DNA from: Favolaschia claudopus | Lineage: Eukaryota > Basidiomycota > Agaricomycetes > Agaricales > Mycenaceae | NCBI GenBank assembly: GCA_037176885.1 | Contig: JAWWNJ010000077.1 | Coordinates: 1,116,001 to 1,180,000 of the forward strand | Direction of reading: 5' to 3' | Length of the DNA stretch: 64,000 nucleotides | Part shown: positions 10,190 through 21,698 of the stretch, piece after piece | How the letters are laid out: every line of letters begins with the position of its first letter | Position numbering within the stretch: position 1 is the stretch's first letter | Notes under the pieces: generated by a model | What the model was told of the DNA's origin: nothing | What the model saw: only the letters and a program-made list of their open reading frames with translations | Databases searched by the model: none | Program-made: the position numbers and the translations under genes

Positions 10190-13100
10190 TTATGTATCAC
10201 GATCAGCCAATGATGGCCGCGTGCGATAGAACATAGCATTCGCACTTGACGTCTCCCACGTCGTCGGGCCCTCATATCTTCGGGAATTCTCCCGCCGCTC
10301 GCGACTTGTGCAAGTCTCTATCAAGCGGAACATCCCCGCGCCCTCCCGCTCTAAAGTGTCAAGAAACCGTGTGTCACCAAATTGGCGTTGATACTCAAGC
10401 CCATCACAGAAGTCGCGAAGCTGTTCTAGCCGGGCGGTGAGTCGTTCGTTGTAAGTTTTTCGCTCTTGAAGCACAAGGAGCTCCTCGTCATCTCCTTCAT
10501 CTCCTGATTCCCCAGCGCTAGCTGAATTGTTCCCCGCACCAGAGTTGCTGATGACAGAGGGATCAAAAGGCGTGTCGGAACTCGATGACGGGTTGCTGGG
10601 AGGCCCAAGAGGTATGAGAGAAGGGTGAGTCCAGAATGGCGCGGCTCGATTGCGTTTGACTTCCAGAAAGAATATGGGGTCTACGGGACGCACACCCTGC
10701 ACCAGATGTTTGCAGACCAAAAACCGGCTTTTGCTGAAATAATCACAGGTACACACCCAACGGTATGGGTCGGGTCTGTACTTTGGATTGATTGGAAGGG
10801 TGATCGGAGTCGCAAGACATCTGTTCCACTCCTTCTTGAAGTCTTTCCGCCATGAAGCTAACTCGCGATACCGCCCTGTATCGTGCATCATGATCTCAAG
10901 GCGGCGATAATACCTCGGCGCAAGCTTCGTAACAAGAATCCAGACGAGAAAATCTAGACGGGGTTTACTGAAATGGTGCAAGAAGTCTCTCTTGATGCGT
11001 CGCCAACTACCATTCATCGTAAGTTTCCTGATTGTTGATGCAACGGATGTTACTCACTGGCTCTCGACCATCATTGTTGTCTTCAGACGGCGGCCTGGGC
11101 GATACCAATTTTCCCAAAGGTATGCCCAAGCTTCGGGAAGATCATTCTTGACGCAGAACATATACATTTCGCGCACAGCCCATTCCCGAATCCCTTGCGG
11201 ACTCGGATGCGCATATCCGGGGATGGATGGGTGAGCAGTACAGTGGGACTCCATTGCATCGACGATGGGCTTGTGGAAGTCATCGGGACAAAATGTACGT
11301 CCTGAAACAGCTTCTGCCTCGTTCTCGTTGGTTTCTGATTCGCTGTTATTAGGCAGAGCCACGGCAGTGGACAAGATCTCGGATCGCATCTGACTTGCCG
11401 CGAGCCTGATGGTTAGGGCATGCGGGCGGCTCGGGCCAGCTGCCAGCGTGGTCATATCAGGTGCGTTGATAATACCTCCCTCGTATTCGTGTGGATCTGA
11501 ACGACCGCCAGGTTTGAAGCTGACGTCAATGAAAGGGAATTCCGAGTGCGCTCGCTGAGGATTATAAGGTGTCGTGGATAATTTCCGCTTCTGGAGTCTG
11601 GTGCGGACGGCACGCCGCAGATGCCACCAGCAGACCTGAACCTTTGCATCCCAGACCGATCGTGCCATCGCGATCTCCGCCATGTCCTTGTCCAAGTGAA
11701 CGAAGGTAGGATTGAGATCATATTTGTCGCGAAGCATCTGAGCCCAGGCTTCCAGCGCCTTTTTACGCTTGCCGATCTCAAGCGACTCCGCGGTCGAAAG
11801 TAAGCAGTACGAGAGTGGAAAACCCGCGTTGTCGTATTCACCCAAGACCGTATAGAGCTCAAGATGCTTGGAGTTTGTATCAACTGGTGCAAAATGGAGT
11901 CGTCAGTACTCTGATTTGTAACATCATAACGCTGAAAAAATGCCTACAGGTCGCATCGATTCCGATCTCCACGATGTACGTGCGGAGCGGAGTCGTGATC
12001 TTTTTCAGGACAAAAGCCACCTGTTCCACTCCATCCGCTGGCTGTAAATCAAGCACATCCACGTCGTCGGATAGCTCGGCCAGCAAGATCTTAGCGGAAG
12101 GTAATTGCAGCTTGTCGCGCTTCCAAAGAATCTCGCTCATTTCCGCCCAGGCTGAGTGGACTTGAGCAGCCGTCACCTGCGGGAATTCTGCCTGTATCCG
12201 GCCAACGAGCGCAACAGGGGTGGACCACTCGATCTGCTCTCGGATGATTGCAGCAGCACCGGCCGGCATCGAAACATCGTAATATGGTAGGTGTGCATCT
12301 TCGTGACGCAACGCGAGACTAATTCGGCGCATAGTTTCGCTCTCGCTATCCAGGCACGAAACCCGAAGGGAGCTCCGGCATTCAAAGCGCTTCATACCCA
12401 ATGTGTCACGCCGCTTAGCGCCTTCGCGCACACTTGGACGCGCCTTTTGTTTTCTTGATGCATCTTGACAGCACCAAAGCCGCGTACGATGCCCGGTGGG
12501 GCCTTCTTGGTGTGCTTTGACTCTTTGAAATTGCATATCAGTTGCTAACATCGTTTTGACGTGCAGGAATCCGTGGTACGTACCTGAAACGATAGCCGCT
12601 GACTTTCCACAACTCATCCGTTGTCATTTGTAGACGCTCTTTATCTGTGATGAGTGGATCATTGGCGGCAAGGTACGTCCCCCGAAAGTTGACAGATTTT
12701 CCAGTCTTGAACGCCTTCCTGATAGCGTCGAACATTGCCTGGGCATCAGCAAACTGCTCGTACACCTAGCTCTGAAGCATCAAGAGAGTTTTCTCATGCA
12801 AGATATGAAAGAAGTGCGTACATTATCATTTTCCTCGTCTGCGCTGACATCCTCTTCATTGATTTGTGGGCTGGCCTCGTTGTTTTGAGTCTCCAAAGCA
12901 TGGTTCTCGGTTCGGGAACGCTTCCTGGCCTCCTCGCTTTCCTTCTCGGCTTTTCTTTTGGCGCGGTGAGCACGCTGATCTTTGTTGTTTTGCTCGCGGC
13001 ACCGATCACAAGTTTTTGGACCTTCTTTAGGTAGCAAGACATTGCATTTTGACTGTGAGCACTCCTTGGTGCCTTCGGGAAGTGTTTTCGTGGGTGGCAT
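10190..13100 (-). CDS. MULE transposase with SWIM zinc finger
   Basis: At least four exons. The start chosen is ATG at 13098-13100 (MPPTKTLPEGTKECSQSKC); the longer frame begins with GTG. The order is a Cys-rich N-terminus (C-x-x-C pairs, possible zinc finger), a basic then acidic linker, a DNA-binding-like region, and the MULE DDE core. The core reads IGIDAT...LGEYDNAGFPLSY (first Asp), FVHLDKDMAEI...VQVCWWHLRRAV (second Asp and the C-x-x-H block typical of MULEs), and SWRRIKRDFLHHF near the third acidic residue. A SWIM finger follows (WVCTCDYFSKSRFLVCKHL, C-x-C...C-x-H). The core exons look open, but it was not established that all splice sites are intact. Activity cannot be judged. Confidence 0.85.
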
Positions 13101-13421
13101 GCGGGGGTTGCGCGAAGGGAGGGAGGACAAGTTAAGTTGTTGTTGTTTGGTCACTCATGCAAGCGCGTCGTAGTCGGTCTGCAACAGTATAATTTCATTT
13201 CTTAGTGTAGACTACGTGTAGATACACTATATATGCCCGAAAACATCATTTCCCTCAATATTCGGCCTCAACGAACTCGATTCTAACTTTCCGAGCTTCA
13301 ATGTGTCCGAAAAAGGAAATATTACGTGAGTCACGTGGTGTGTCAGGGAGGGGTTGAGCTGTGGGAACTCATTGATCGCTGTCGCTCCTCAGAGTGGGGG
13401 TGTAACACGTCCATGACTACA

Positions 13422-13473
13422 TGAAATCGACAATTTTCGCACGATTATTCAAGATTATTCGAGGCACATGAAA
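13422..13473 (-). promoter_or_regulatory. Orphaned F-box family promoter block
   Basis: Read on the minus strand, this is TTTTTCATGTGCCTCGAATAATC ... AATAATCGTGCGAAAATTGTCGA, the block found 5' of F-box-2 and F-box-4. Instead of an F-box start codon it runs into the right end of the MULE. The next F-box gene downstream on this strand is F-box-1, so this is most simply the original promoter of F-box-1, displaced by mobile elements. Confidence 0.65.
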
Positions 13474-13747
13474 AATTCACCAAAATCATAAAAAATCCAA
13501 ATTATTACAATGCGTGCTACAGGGTGAATACTACCAGTAGCAAAGAAACGATGCTGCGGGAGGATGCACGGTTTTTCGTAAGATCTCTTGAAAATGGTGA
13601 CAATTCGGTCAAACAGGGAAGCCGCTCCAGCCCAATTCCTACCATTGGACTGTTTCAAATTCGCAGTCGTCCTACCGCTGCCCCAGATTGTCTGTGGAGT
13701 GAAACGTTTATGTGCGAGCCCCGACGCTTTGTGATTGCTTGTCAATA
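13474..13747 (-). other. 3' spacer of F-box-2, repeated elsewhere
   Basis: No gene is seen. On the minus strand it aligns by eye with the spacer between F-box-4 and F-box-5 (29323-29600), including the segments GAAACAGTCCAAT/GAAACAGCCCAAT and GCATCGTTTCTTTGC. A shorter match occurs at 15530-15600. It shows that the duplicated unit is F-box gene plus spacer plus next promoter. Confidence 0.6.
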
Positions 13748-15349
13748 TTACCAGTAAGATGGAGCGTCAGGCAATCCTTGCCAGGGTGAAAACTGGGGAT
13801 AAGCTGGTTTTCGTGGAAGATAGCTCAAAGAAATCTCCAGACCAGCCTCAATAAATTGATGTAGGCTCAACAAGATATCGACTTGTCGCTCTCGCGAAAA
13901 TGTGATGTCCACAAGCCTGAGAGTTGGCGAGCGTGAAACAATGAAGTGCAAAAGCGCCTCATCGGTTATGCCTTGCGCATCAGCTATGGTAAATTCTTGC
14001 AGCGCCGGACACACAAGAGGGGAGGCTTCGAAGATCTGCAACGCTTCGTCATTCAGAACATCGAGTATGTTCCACTCCGTTGCGTTCATGAGCTTCAAAC
14101 ACTTGATGGTAGAGGGAAGCCCTCGAAGAAAGTTCCCGAGGGCCAATTTGGAAGATAAGCCGACTTGGAGGACGATGCTTCGCAAGCATGTAAGACGGAG
14201 CAAGGCAGAGGTGATACCTTGGACATCTTGACAGTCCTCCCAAGTGTGTGATCCGTACAGACTAAACTCTTCCAGCGCGAGGTGGGAGAAGTGATTCAAT
14301 AGGTACTCAGTAGTACGAAGTGGGGTTTTGTAGCATTGCAATTCGAAGGCTCGGAGGAATGAACAGGGAACGATGGGATTCGTCGGCAAAACTTGAGATT
14401 CTGAGATCTCTTGTATGAGGAGCTGGCAACTTCGCAGTGCATGACATCTGGCGAGGATGTCCAACGCCATTTCGCAGGTCAGACCTGAGTTCAAGTTCCA
14501 GGATGAAACTCTAAGCGACAACTCCGTCAGAGTGTTCCACCGCAGTGGCAAAGCCGAAGGGATGATACCGGAACCCGCGAATTCGAAACTCGAAAGATTG
14601 GGAGCAAAGAGGATACCAGCCGGCGTCCATGTGTACGCGGGATCCATGATGGGCGCTGACGACATGCTCAAAGACATGAGAAGAGGCACATCATTTTCGG
14701 ACAGCCTCGACAATCTTTCGAACCCTGAAGGAGGGAGAACCAAACTAAGATGTTGCCATCGTGAAGCATAGGGAATAAGAAGTTCCAGCAGATCTTCCGG
14801 CAAATCGAGGTGGTTCATGTGAAAATCTCGTTCTACAGAGATGGACAGAGGACAGTTTCCAGTTCGTCCTAGCCAGGTGGAAGCAACCTCCAAGCGTTGC
14901 GCTGTCTTCGCGGCGAAAATATCACGATCGCGAGACAGCGACTCGTGGTCGGGTGGTGGCAGGACAATATGAAGTCTGGACCAGAGTCGTGGCGCTGAGA
15001 GTGAGAGCGTCCGCCATGAGCTGCATATTCGACCGAGCAGAACAGGCGCTTCCTGAGCGCTCATGACACAGTTCCTGTGGGCAGGCAGACACGCTATAAA
15101 GATCTGCTCCAAAAGGTCGAGAGGAATCCTCCGGATGGGCGACATGAGGGCTTTGTGGCTCTGAATGTAAGTCTCGAGCGATTCGCGCTCGTCAACGAGT
15201 CCATCCAGTTTTTGACGCAAAGCCAGGATTTCACCATCCAATTTCGCCAACCGCAGACGAGGTTGGACTAAAAGCTCCTTCAATTCAGGGATCTCATCGT
15301 CACTGGCGCAGTAATTTGTGTGCAATCGAGAGACGAACGGAGACTGCAT
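13748..15349 (-). CDS. F-box-2: coiled-coil F-box/LRR-type protein
   Basis: Single exon, 533 residues, start MQSPFVSRLHTNYCASDDEI. A coiled coil spans about residues 22-62 (LRLAKLDGEILALRQKLDGL), the F-box about 70-115 (MSPIRRIPLDLLEQIFIACLP...ICSSWRTLS), then leucine-rich repeats. It is the closest visible relative of F-box-4 at 27727: shared segments include CPLSISVER, LDLPEDL and FEFAGSGIIPSALPLRW. The two occupy equivalent places in the inverted blocks. The predicted role, from the family, is an SCF substrate receptor; the target is unknown. Confidence 0.88.
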   Translation of the reverse strand: MQSPFVSRLHTNYCASDDEIPELKELLVQPRLRLAKLDGEILALRQKLDGLVDERESLETYIQSHKALMSPIRRIPLDLLEQIFIACLPAHRNCVMSAQEAPVLLGRICSSWRTLSLSAPRLWSRLHIVLPPPDHESLSRDRDIFAAKTAQRLEVASTWLGRTGNCPLSISVERDFHMNHLDLPEDLLELLIPYASRWQHLSLVLPPSGFERLSRLSENDVPLLMSLSMSSAPIMDPAYTWTPAGILFAPNLSSFEFAGSGIIPSALPLRWNTLTELSLRVSSWNLNSGLTCEMALDILARCHALRSCQLLIQEISESQVLPTNPIVPCSFLRAFELQCYKTPLRTTEYLLNHFSHLALEEFSLYGSHTWEDCQDVQGITSALLRLTCLRSIVLQVGLSSKLALGNFLRGLPSTIKCLKLMNATEWNILDVLNDEALQIFEASPLVCPALQEFTIADAQGITDEALLHFIVSRSPTLRLVDITFSRERQVDILLSLHQFIEAGLEISLSYLPRKPAYPQFSPWQGLPDAPSYW

Positions 15350-15402
15350 GATGGTAGGATTTAGCAGGCAATCGATAATTTTCGCACGATTATTCGAGGC
15401 AC
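15350..15402 (-). promoter_or_regulatory. Conserved promoter block of F-box-2
   Basis: On the minus strand the 53 bp directly before the ATG read GTGCCTCGAATAATCGTGCG, then AAAATTATCGATTGCC, then TGCTAAATCCTACCATC. The same sequence lies at 27674-27726 before F-box-4, and a shorter form (CGTGCGAAAATTATC...AAATCCTACC) lies before F-box-5. Conservation directly abutting the start suggests a shared core promoter and 5' UTR. Confidence 0.6.
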
Positions 15403-15733
15403 AGAGAAAACAATCGCTCCGAACGGTGTGCCGAGCTCGAGGTTGATAGCTATTACAATGTGGGGCACACTAGCAGCGATATTGTAACAACCGTAAGATC
15501 GCTAATACTACGACTCGAAATAAGTAGCGAAAGAAAGGATGCTCCGGGAGAATGTACGATTTCCTGAAAATTTTGGGAATCGGTCAATTGAACAAGGACC
15601 AGCTTCAGAAGCTGGTCAAGCCCGATCCCATCTCTGCTAAGTTAGTCATTGACCTCTCAGTTGGTGTGCCCTAAGTAAACTGGGAGTGGAAAAAAGAATG
15701 CATGTTGTGGACCCAACGCTCCATCAATGCTTT
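15403..15733. other. Spacer between F-box-2 and F-box-3
   Basis: No gene is seen. It contains a 21-bp perfect inverted repeat at 15597-15617 (GACCAGCTTC-A-GAAGCTGGTC), able to form a small hairpin. The stretch before it resembles the 3' spacer of F-box-2 near 13560. Confidence 0.5.
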
Positions 15734-17362
15734 TCAATGCCGTAAGGAATGCGAGGGAGAGTCAGACAATCCCTGCCAAGGTGAAAACTGGGGAAAGGCT
15801 GGTTCTCGCGGAGGGTACCTCAAAGAAATCTCCAGGCCAGCATTGATAAATTGTTGTAGGTTCGGCAGGATATCGACTTGTCTTTCCCGCGAAAACGTTA
15901 CGTCCAAAAGTCTGAGCGTGGGGGACCGCGAAACAGTAAAGTGCAAAAGTGCGTCGTCGGTGATGAGGTGAACTCCTTGGAGAATGAGCTGTCGCAGCCC
16001 TGGGCATCCAACTGGACGGTCCGCGCAGGCCTCGAGAACTTGCAAGACATCATTGTCTAGGCTATCATCGTCCCAACCACGCACGCAAAACATCTTCAAA
16101 CGCTGGACAGTGGACGGAAGACCTCTGATCAGGTCCGCTAGAAAGATTCTGGAAAACACGTCGCCTTGGATAACGACTGATCGTAGCTGTGGACAGCGGA
16201 CCAACGCTGAGGTTAGATCTTGAATATTATCAGGATCTTCCCAATCCGCAGATCCCACAAGAGAGAACTCTTCCAGCTCGAGGTGTGAAAAGTGATTCAA
16301 CAAGTACTCGGAAGTACGAATTGGTGTTTTATAGCACTCCAACTCGAAGACGCGGAGCAAACTGGATTGAATAGTCACATCCGTCGGCAAAACTTGGAAC
16401 TCTGCGACACCCTGTATGAGAAGCTGACATCTCCTTAATGCATGACATTTGGAAAGTATGTCCAGCGCCGTTTCACAGGTGAGGTTCTGTTGGGTGTTCC
16501 AAGATGAAGGTTTTAGTGACAAGTGTGTCAAGGTGTTCCACCGCAGAGGTAGTCCCGACGGAATGACGCCGCCACCCGCGAACTCGAATCGCGAAAGATT
16601 GACAGCGTGAAGGATGCCAGAAGGCGACCAAGTGAATTCAGAGTTGATATCGGGCAGCGACAGACTCAAAGATCTGAGAAGAGGTACGTCGTCTTCCGAC
16701 AACTCCGATAATGTTTTGTACCCCGGAGAAGAGATGGGCAGAGAAATATCATGCCATCGTGAAGCGTACGGAACGAGAAGTTCCAGCACATCGTCCTGGG
16801 CATCGGTATCAAACGCTGCCGCTGATCGTGTGTAAACATTGCGTTCCACAGAAACCGACAGAGGACAGTTTCCAGATCGTCCCAGCCAGGCGGAGGCAAC
16901 CTCCAAGCGCTGCGCTAGCTTGAAGGCGCATACATCGCGGGAAGCTGAAGAGTCATCGGGGTTGGGCAAAGCAATATGAAGCAGAGACCAAAGACGCGGC
17001 GCTGAGAATGCTAGAGTTCTCCAAGAGCTGCATACTCGACCGAGCAGCACAGGCGCCTCCTGAGCGCTCATGACGCAGTTGCGGTGAGCAGGCAGACACG
17101 CAATGAAAATCTGCTCCAGAACGTCAAAAGGAATCCTCCGCATGGGCGACATGAGAGCTTTGTGGCCCCCTATGTAAGCGTCAAGCGACTCGCGCTCCTC
17201 GACGAGTCGATCCAGTTTTTGATGCAAGGCAAGAATTTCATCGTCCAATTTCGCCAGTCGCAGACTAGGTTCTGCTAGAAGGTCCTTAAGTTCAGGAATC
17301 TCATCGTCACTGGCGCAGTAATTTGTGTGCAATCGAGTGGCGAAGGGAGACGTCGACTCCAT
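15734..17362 (-). CDS. F-box-3: coiled-coil F-box/LRR-type protein
   Basis: Single exon. The start chosen at 17362 (MESTSPFATRLHTNYCASDD) lines up with the MQSPF starts of paralogues; an upstream in-frame ATG at 17386 would add eight residues. About 542 residues: coiled coil, F-box (MSPMRRIPFDVLEQIFIACLP), then leucine-rich repeats close to those of F-box-1 (LSGI/SGYKTLSELSEDDVPLLRSL, IQSSLLRVFELECYKTP). It lacks the conserved AATAATCGTGCG promoter block of F-box-2 and F-box-4, so its control may differ. Proposed role: SCF adaptor with unknown substrate. Confidence 0.87.
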   Translation of the reverse strand: MESTSPFATRLHTNYCASDDEIPELKDLLAEPSLRLAKLDDEILALHQKLDRLVEERESLDAYIGGHKALMSPMRRIPFDVLEQIFIACLPAHRNCVMSAQEAPVLLGRVCSSWRTLAFSAPRLWSLLHIALPNPDDSSASRDVCAFKLAQRLEVASAWLGRSGNCPLSVSVERNVYTRSAAAFDTDAQDDVLELLVPYASRWHDISLPISSPGYKTLSELSEDDVPLLRSLSLSLPDINSEFTWSPSGILHAVNLSRFEFAGGGVIPSGLPLRWNTLTHLSLKPSSWNTQQNLTCETALDILSKCHALRRCQLLIQGVAEFQVLPTDVTIQSSLLRVFELECYKTPIRTSEYLLNHFSHLELEEFSLVGSADWEDPDNIQDLTSALVRCPQLRSVVIQGDVFSRIFLADLIRGLPSTVQRLKMFCVRGWDDDSLDNDVLQVLEACADRPVGCPGLRQLILQGVHLITDDALLHFTVSRSPTLRLLDVTFSRERQVDILPNLQQFINAGLEISLRYPPREPAFPQFSPWQGLSDSPSHSLRH

Positions 17363-17936
17363 GAAAGAGGTGATCTGAAAGACCATCTTGAGAAACCACG
17401 TCCGCTATACAAGAGAGGTCGAAACGAGCCTGTAAGGAACGATGTAGGCACAAGGGATGTTAGCGAAGGCTAGCCTTGTTACTCAGACCAGTCGATGAGA
17501 CGATAAACCGAGCAGGTTGGCAGAATGGTCTTGGCAAAACCCAAAAGCTACAGTGACTTTCGCACGACTTTTTGGGCGAGCAACTGCTCTATAAAGCGAC
17601 TTTAAATTTTGGAGACGGTGTACAGACGACGGCGGATAGCTAAGTACACAGAGTGATATAATAAAATAATGGTGCAGTAGCAGACATAACGAGTAGCGAG
17701 TATGTGGGATATGCAGGATGGATATGTATTGCGGAGGATATTGTGGATGGATGGGTAGATGAGGGATGATTGAATAGAACCAATGTGGAGAGGGAGACGA
17801 GATAGATGCCGAGATACAGGATAAGAAAAAAGCACACAGATGAGGATGAGAAACACAGCGCGATGAGAGGGAAGAAAACTTAGAGTCTAGGGAAAGATAC
17901 CGATATGAGAATTCCAGAAATCGCCAACCAAGCCAA
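17363..17936. other. Intergenic, F-box-3 promoter side to the FHA kinase 3' end
   Basis: No gene is supported. Minus-strand frames at 17483-18088 overlap the kinase tail out of frame and look like chance openings. Confidence 0.4.
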
Positions 17937-20667
17937 TTACGACTTGGCTGCCTTCGTGCGCGTCGACCGCCGCGTCGCCACAGGACTCTGCTGCTGTGCC
18001 TCCTCAGCGGAATCCGCCTTTGTCCTCCCCTTCCGCGTCGTCGCCCCCGTTCCGCGTCGCCCCCGAGCAGCCTTGGTCGTCTGTCCATCCTCTGTACTTC
18101 GTCCCTTCTTCCGTTGCGGCTCTGCAGGCGGAATATCAGACAAGCTGCTCAACGGGCTGCTCCCGCCGGACACCCCATTGCCAATGACATCCTCCATATC
18201 CTCCGTCAGCGGCGTCAGCTCCGAGTGCACACGCTTGTTTGGGCCTTTGCCATTGCTGCTCGTAGCACTGCTAGGCGGCGGCGGTAACTCAGTGTTTGGC
18301 GACGGCGGCTCGCTGGTCGACAACGGGGGCGGACCTGACGCGCTTGTCGGGGGTGGAGGCAACGCACTGCTGCCAGCCTCCGGCTCCGGGTCCTCCTCTT
18401 CCTCCTCCTCCTCCCGATATCCCTGCCCCTGGCTCTGGCTCAAATAATTCACCATCTCCGGACTTGGCTCAGCAGGCTTAAGCCCAGCGTCCGCCGCATG
18501 CTGCAATATATCCGCACGCCGATGCAGCCCGCCTTTTTTCAGCTCCGTCAAACCCGGGGGAGTCATCGACCGTGTTGAGTGCACATCAACCCCGTCCTCC
18601 ATAGCGTCTCCATTGGCGTCTGCCTCGTGAGTGGGAAGGCCTGAACCACCGGCACTTCCATTCAGCTTGAGGTGCTCAATCCCCTGGCTGACAGACTCGT
18701 TGAAGCTCAGCTGCTCCGCCGTGCGCATGGACACGTCCTCGGAGAGAGACGAACGCGACACCGTCGACCCATCAGCGTGTAGCTGCGGGTAGTCGAGGTG
18801 ATGGGAAAGCTGATACCCCTCGAACCACGGGTGAAGAAGCGCATCGGCGAGTTTCATGCGGTCGCATGGTTGGAATTCGAGGAGGCGGCGAATGAAGTCG
18901 TGGACTGAATAGATAGATACTATTCAGTCGTGTACGAAAAAGGCGAAGGGAAACGAACCGTTGTCAGAAAGAGGTTTTAAATCCAACTGACCCCATTCAA
19001 TCTCCCGCGTTAGTATGCGCGTTCTGAGGTCCTGATCGGACGAGTCGATAAACGGGGTGGTGTTAGAGATCCTTTCCAAACTCGTTACAAGAGCTCCGAA
19101 CAAGGGTGGAAAACGTACATAGAAAAAAGAATGACGCCGACGCTCCAACTATCCACGAGGGAGTCGTAACCGCTATTATTGTGCTGCGAAACGACCTCGG
19201 GAGCAAGGTATGAAGGTGTTCCGCACATAGTCTGTGATCGATGATTAGGCTCATTTTCGTACTGGGAGAAACTGGCAGACCTTGAGCATAGTCATGCTAT
19301 CGACAATTTTTGCGAGACCAAAGTCGGCGACCTTGACGATGGGCGGATTATGTGCAGTCAAGAGAACGTTCTGTGTGACGTCGTCAACAGACAAAACAAT
19401 CAGGAAGACACAACGTACTTCAGGCTTGAGATCTCTATGGGTGATGCCCTTTTCATGGATATAGGCGAGCGCTTGACACAGCTGGAATGTGATGTGTTTC
19501 GACATGCTCTCATCTACCCGACCATTCTCAGTTTGGACGACACCGGGCGCTCGACGACTCACCCAAACCGCCGTGCTTCAAGATGAAGTCCAACAGATCG
19601 CCGCCCTCGATCAGCTCGAGTACCAAGTCGATACTCCCATTAGCGTTCCAAAAGACCTCGCGCAGTTGGCAGATATTGGGGTGGCGGAGGTTCTCCATAA
19701 TGTTGATTTCCCGGCTTGTATTGATGTTCTGCGCGGCTTGTTTCGCTGCAGTGTTGATTGTCGCGGTTGGACCAGCCTGGCGTTTAGTCTACAGTCGCAT
19801 GTGAACACGAAGTCAAGATGGACAAAGAAACGAGACGGACTTCGTGGATGACTTTGACAGCGACCCACTCCCCCGAGGCTTTGTGCAGCGCTTTGAACAC
19901 AGTCGCGAATGAACCTTTGCCCAGCTCGGTGGAGAGGTCATACGAGTTGTACAGAGCGCGTTTGACGACGCCGGATACGAGATCACGAAAGATGAAACCT
20001 ATGATTTCTGGGTGAGCAAAGAGCAAAGATATTGAGGGGTTTCAAGGTAGCTTAATGTCGCCTCGAACCCCGACCACACCCTGACTCCAGAGTCCAGGGT
20101 CGAAGTAGCCTAAGACTTACGATAATCATAGAGCCCGTCTTGTTCCATCGACCGCGTAGCCACTCCGAATGCAATCTCATTTCCATCCTTCAACAGACGA
20201 TGCGAGCCTTTACCGATTTTTTCGCCGTTTACCTGCACGCGTGCTTTGAGAGTCGGTCAAATCACGCATTGTGGGCGCACGCACAAAGGTCCCGTTGCTG
20301 GACTTGTCCTCGATTATAATTTCCGAGGCAGCGTTTTCCTCGCCATTCCATCTTATGATAGCATGGAAGTTGCCTGTGCAGCGTACGCGTTATGGTATCA
20401 AAGTTGACCGACGTGAAGCCACTCACTGATTTTGAATCCCGGGAAAATGACAAGATTTGAGGGATTCCGCCCAATTTTGACCTCTACCGGTACCTGAGGT
20501 CCAAGTTTCTCAAGCTCAACACGGTGGAGAGCCAGGCTTCGACACGGCTGGAGATACCCCCAAAGCTTTTCCGTGGATTCAACCGGGTCGGACTGCGTTA
20601 AAGGCTGTGTTTGCGTCTGGTCCTCCTGAGGTTGTGTGAGGTCTTCGATGAAAGCGTCGCCATCCAT
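17937..20667 (-). CDS. FHA-domain Ser/Thr kinase, Chk2/Rad53/Cds1-like
   Basis: Multi-exon. The N-terminus is [20 protein letters not shown] with TQ sites of the kind ATM/ATR-type kinases phosphorylate. An FHA domain follows ([12 protein letters not shown], then SNFHAII, then [18 protein letters not shown]). The kinase domain has [57 protein letters not shown] and [12 protein letters not shown], so all catalytic residues are present. The C-terminal tail has an acidic run, prolines and basic clusters ([17 protein letters not shown]) that look like nuclear-localisation signals. Known Chk2-family kinases relay DNA-damage and replication checkpoints in the nucleus. A paralogue lies at 60010-62636, and the local pseudokinases appear related to it. 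Confidence 0.85.
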
Positions 20668-21207
20668 AGCAGCGGCGGCGGGGGTGGTGGTGGTTTGGGT
20701 GAAAGAGGAGGGTGAAAGAAACTGAGACAGAAGAAAGGTTATTCAAAAGCCTAACTTGATGGAGAAACCGATGATTGGCGTTGATGCCTACGTAAGCGGG
20801 GCACCCTTTGTACTTACTTTACCCTTTGCCCCCTTGTCCTTTCGATCGGATACCGAGACAACTTGGACAAGGGAATTCCCCAGCGGTCTGGATCCCCAAG
20901 GAATTGTCTACCATTTTTTTGGCTAGCGGGATCAGGTGTTGTGTCTTCATCTCTCCTTTTTTGTTCTTGCTCGGCGCAGTTTGGCAATTGAGTTCCCCTC
21001 AGCTGGCATTCGATACAGGCAGCTAGTGCGGGTATGAGTCTGTTGTCTACCTTTTTCTGCGGATCCGTAAGTAGACTGAAGCGACAAGGCGGTATCAATT
21101 CTCGAAACCGTGGAGAATCAATTACGTTAACCAATACGAGACACCGTTTTGCGACCCTGAGCACTCCCTGAAATGCCAGACGGCGACAAGAAAAAACACT
21201 GGAATGT
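20668..21207. other. Intergenic, FHA kinase upstream region
   Basis: No gene is supported; the short frames on both strands lack recognisable features. Confidence 0.4.
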
Positions 21208-21698
21208 AGTCTGGGCCTTAACGAAGGGTATGTTGGTGAAGCGTCCGTGGGAGTGATGGTGAGATTGATCTTGTGATCCGTGTAATGGCAGCTCTTACCC
21301 TTTGAGGTGGCGTGCGCTCTATCGACGCGCGCCTGCGATGTGGGACAGTCCCGACGACTCTAACCAGCATTCTGAAAGTCAGCTGTCGACGTCTGGCACG
21401 CAGTTGGTTTCACCTCTCACTGCAGTATCTGTACATTTGCACCCAAATTCCAATACATTACTCCGCTACCTTTCTTTAATTACTCTCACGGATGCGTCGA
21501 TTTCCTCCATGTATCGGGAGAGGGGAATAAAACATTGGGTACTAGGGAAGGCAAGGTAGGAGAGGAGCGCGTCGGCGGCGTCGCGCTCGCAGCGACCAAA
21601 AAACGACGGACCTCTAAGCGACGGCCATCAGCAGCCGCATCACGCTCATCACTCCCACGGACGCTTCACTGACCTACCCCCCACTTAAGGCCCAGACT
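21208..21698. repeat. About 490-bp inverted-repeat-bounded segment (candidate MITE)
   Basis: AGTCTGGGCCTTAA opens at 21208 and its complement TTAAGGCCCAGACT closes at 21698. Just inside lies a stronger match, GTGAAGCGTCCGTGGGAGTG near 21237 and its complement near 21655. The arms are about 55 bp and imperfect. No target duplication was found, so it may be a decayed element or a chance foldback. Confidence 0.5.

Larger units (their letters stand above)
9795..13407 (-). mobile_element. MULE (Mutator-like) DNA transposon
   Basis: It carries the transposase gene at 10190-13100, bounded by inverted terminal repeats. The right repeat (about 13324-13398) reads, in complement, TGAGGAGCGACAGCGATC, then GAGTTCCCACAGCT, then CAACCCCTCCCTGACACACC and ACGTGACTCACGT. 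The left repeat has the same blocks in order at 9810-9838 and 10027-10051, split by an inserted 175-bp element. The outermost bases and the target duplication could not be fixed by eye, so the bounds are approximate to about 15 bp. Confidence 0.8.

Noticed and set aside
15597..15617. 21-bp hairpin as a terminator or regulatory RNA
   Set aside because: Noted as a repeat only; no flanking signal supports a function in a eukaryotic spacer.
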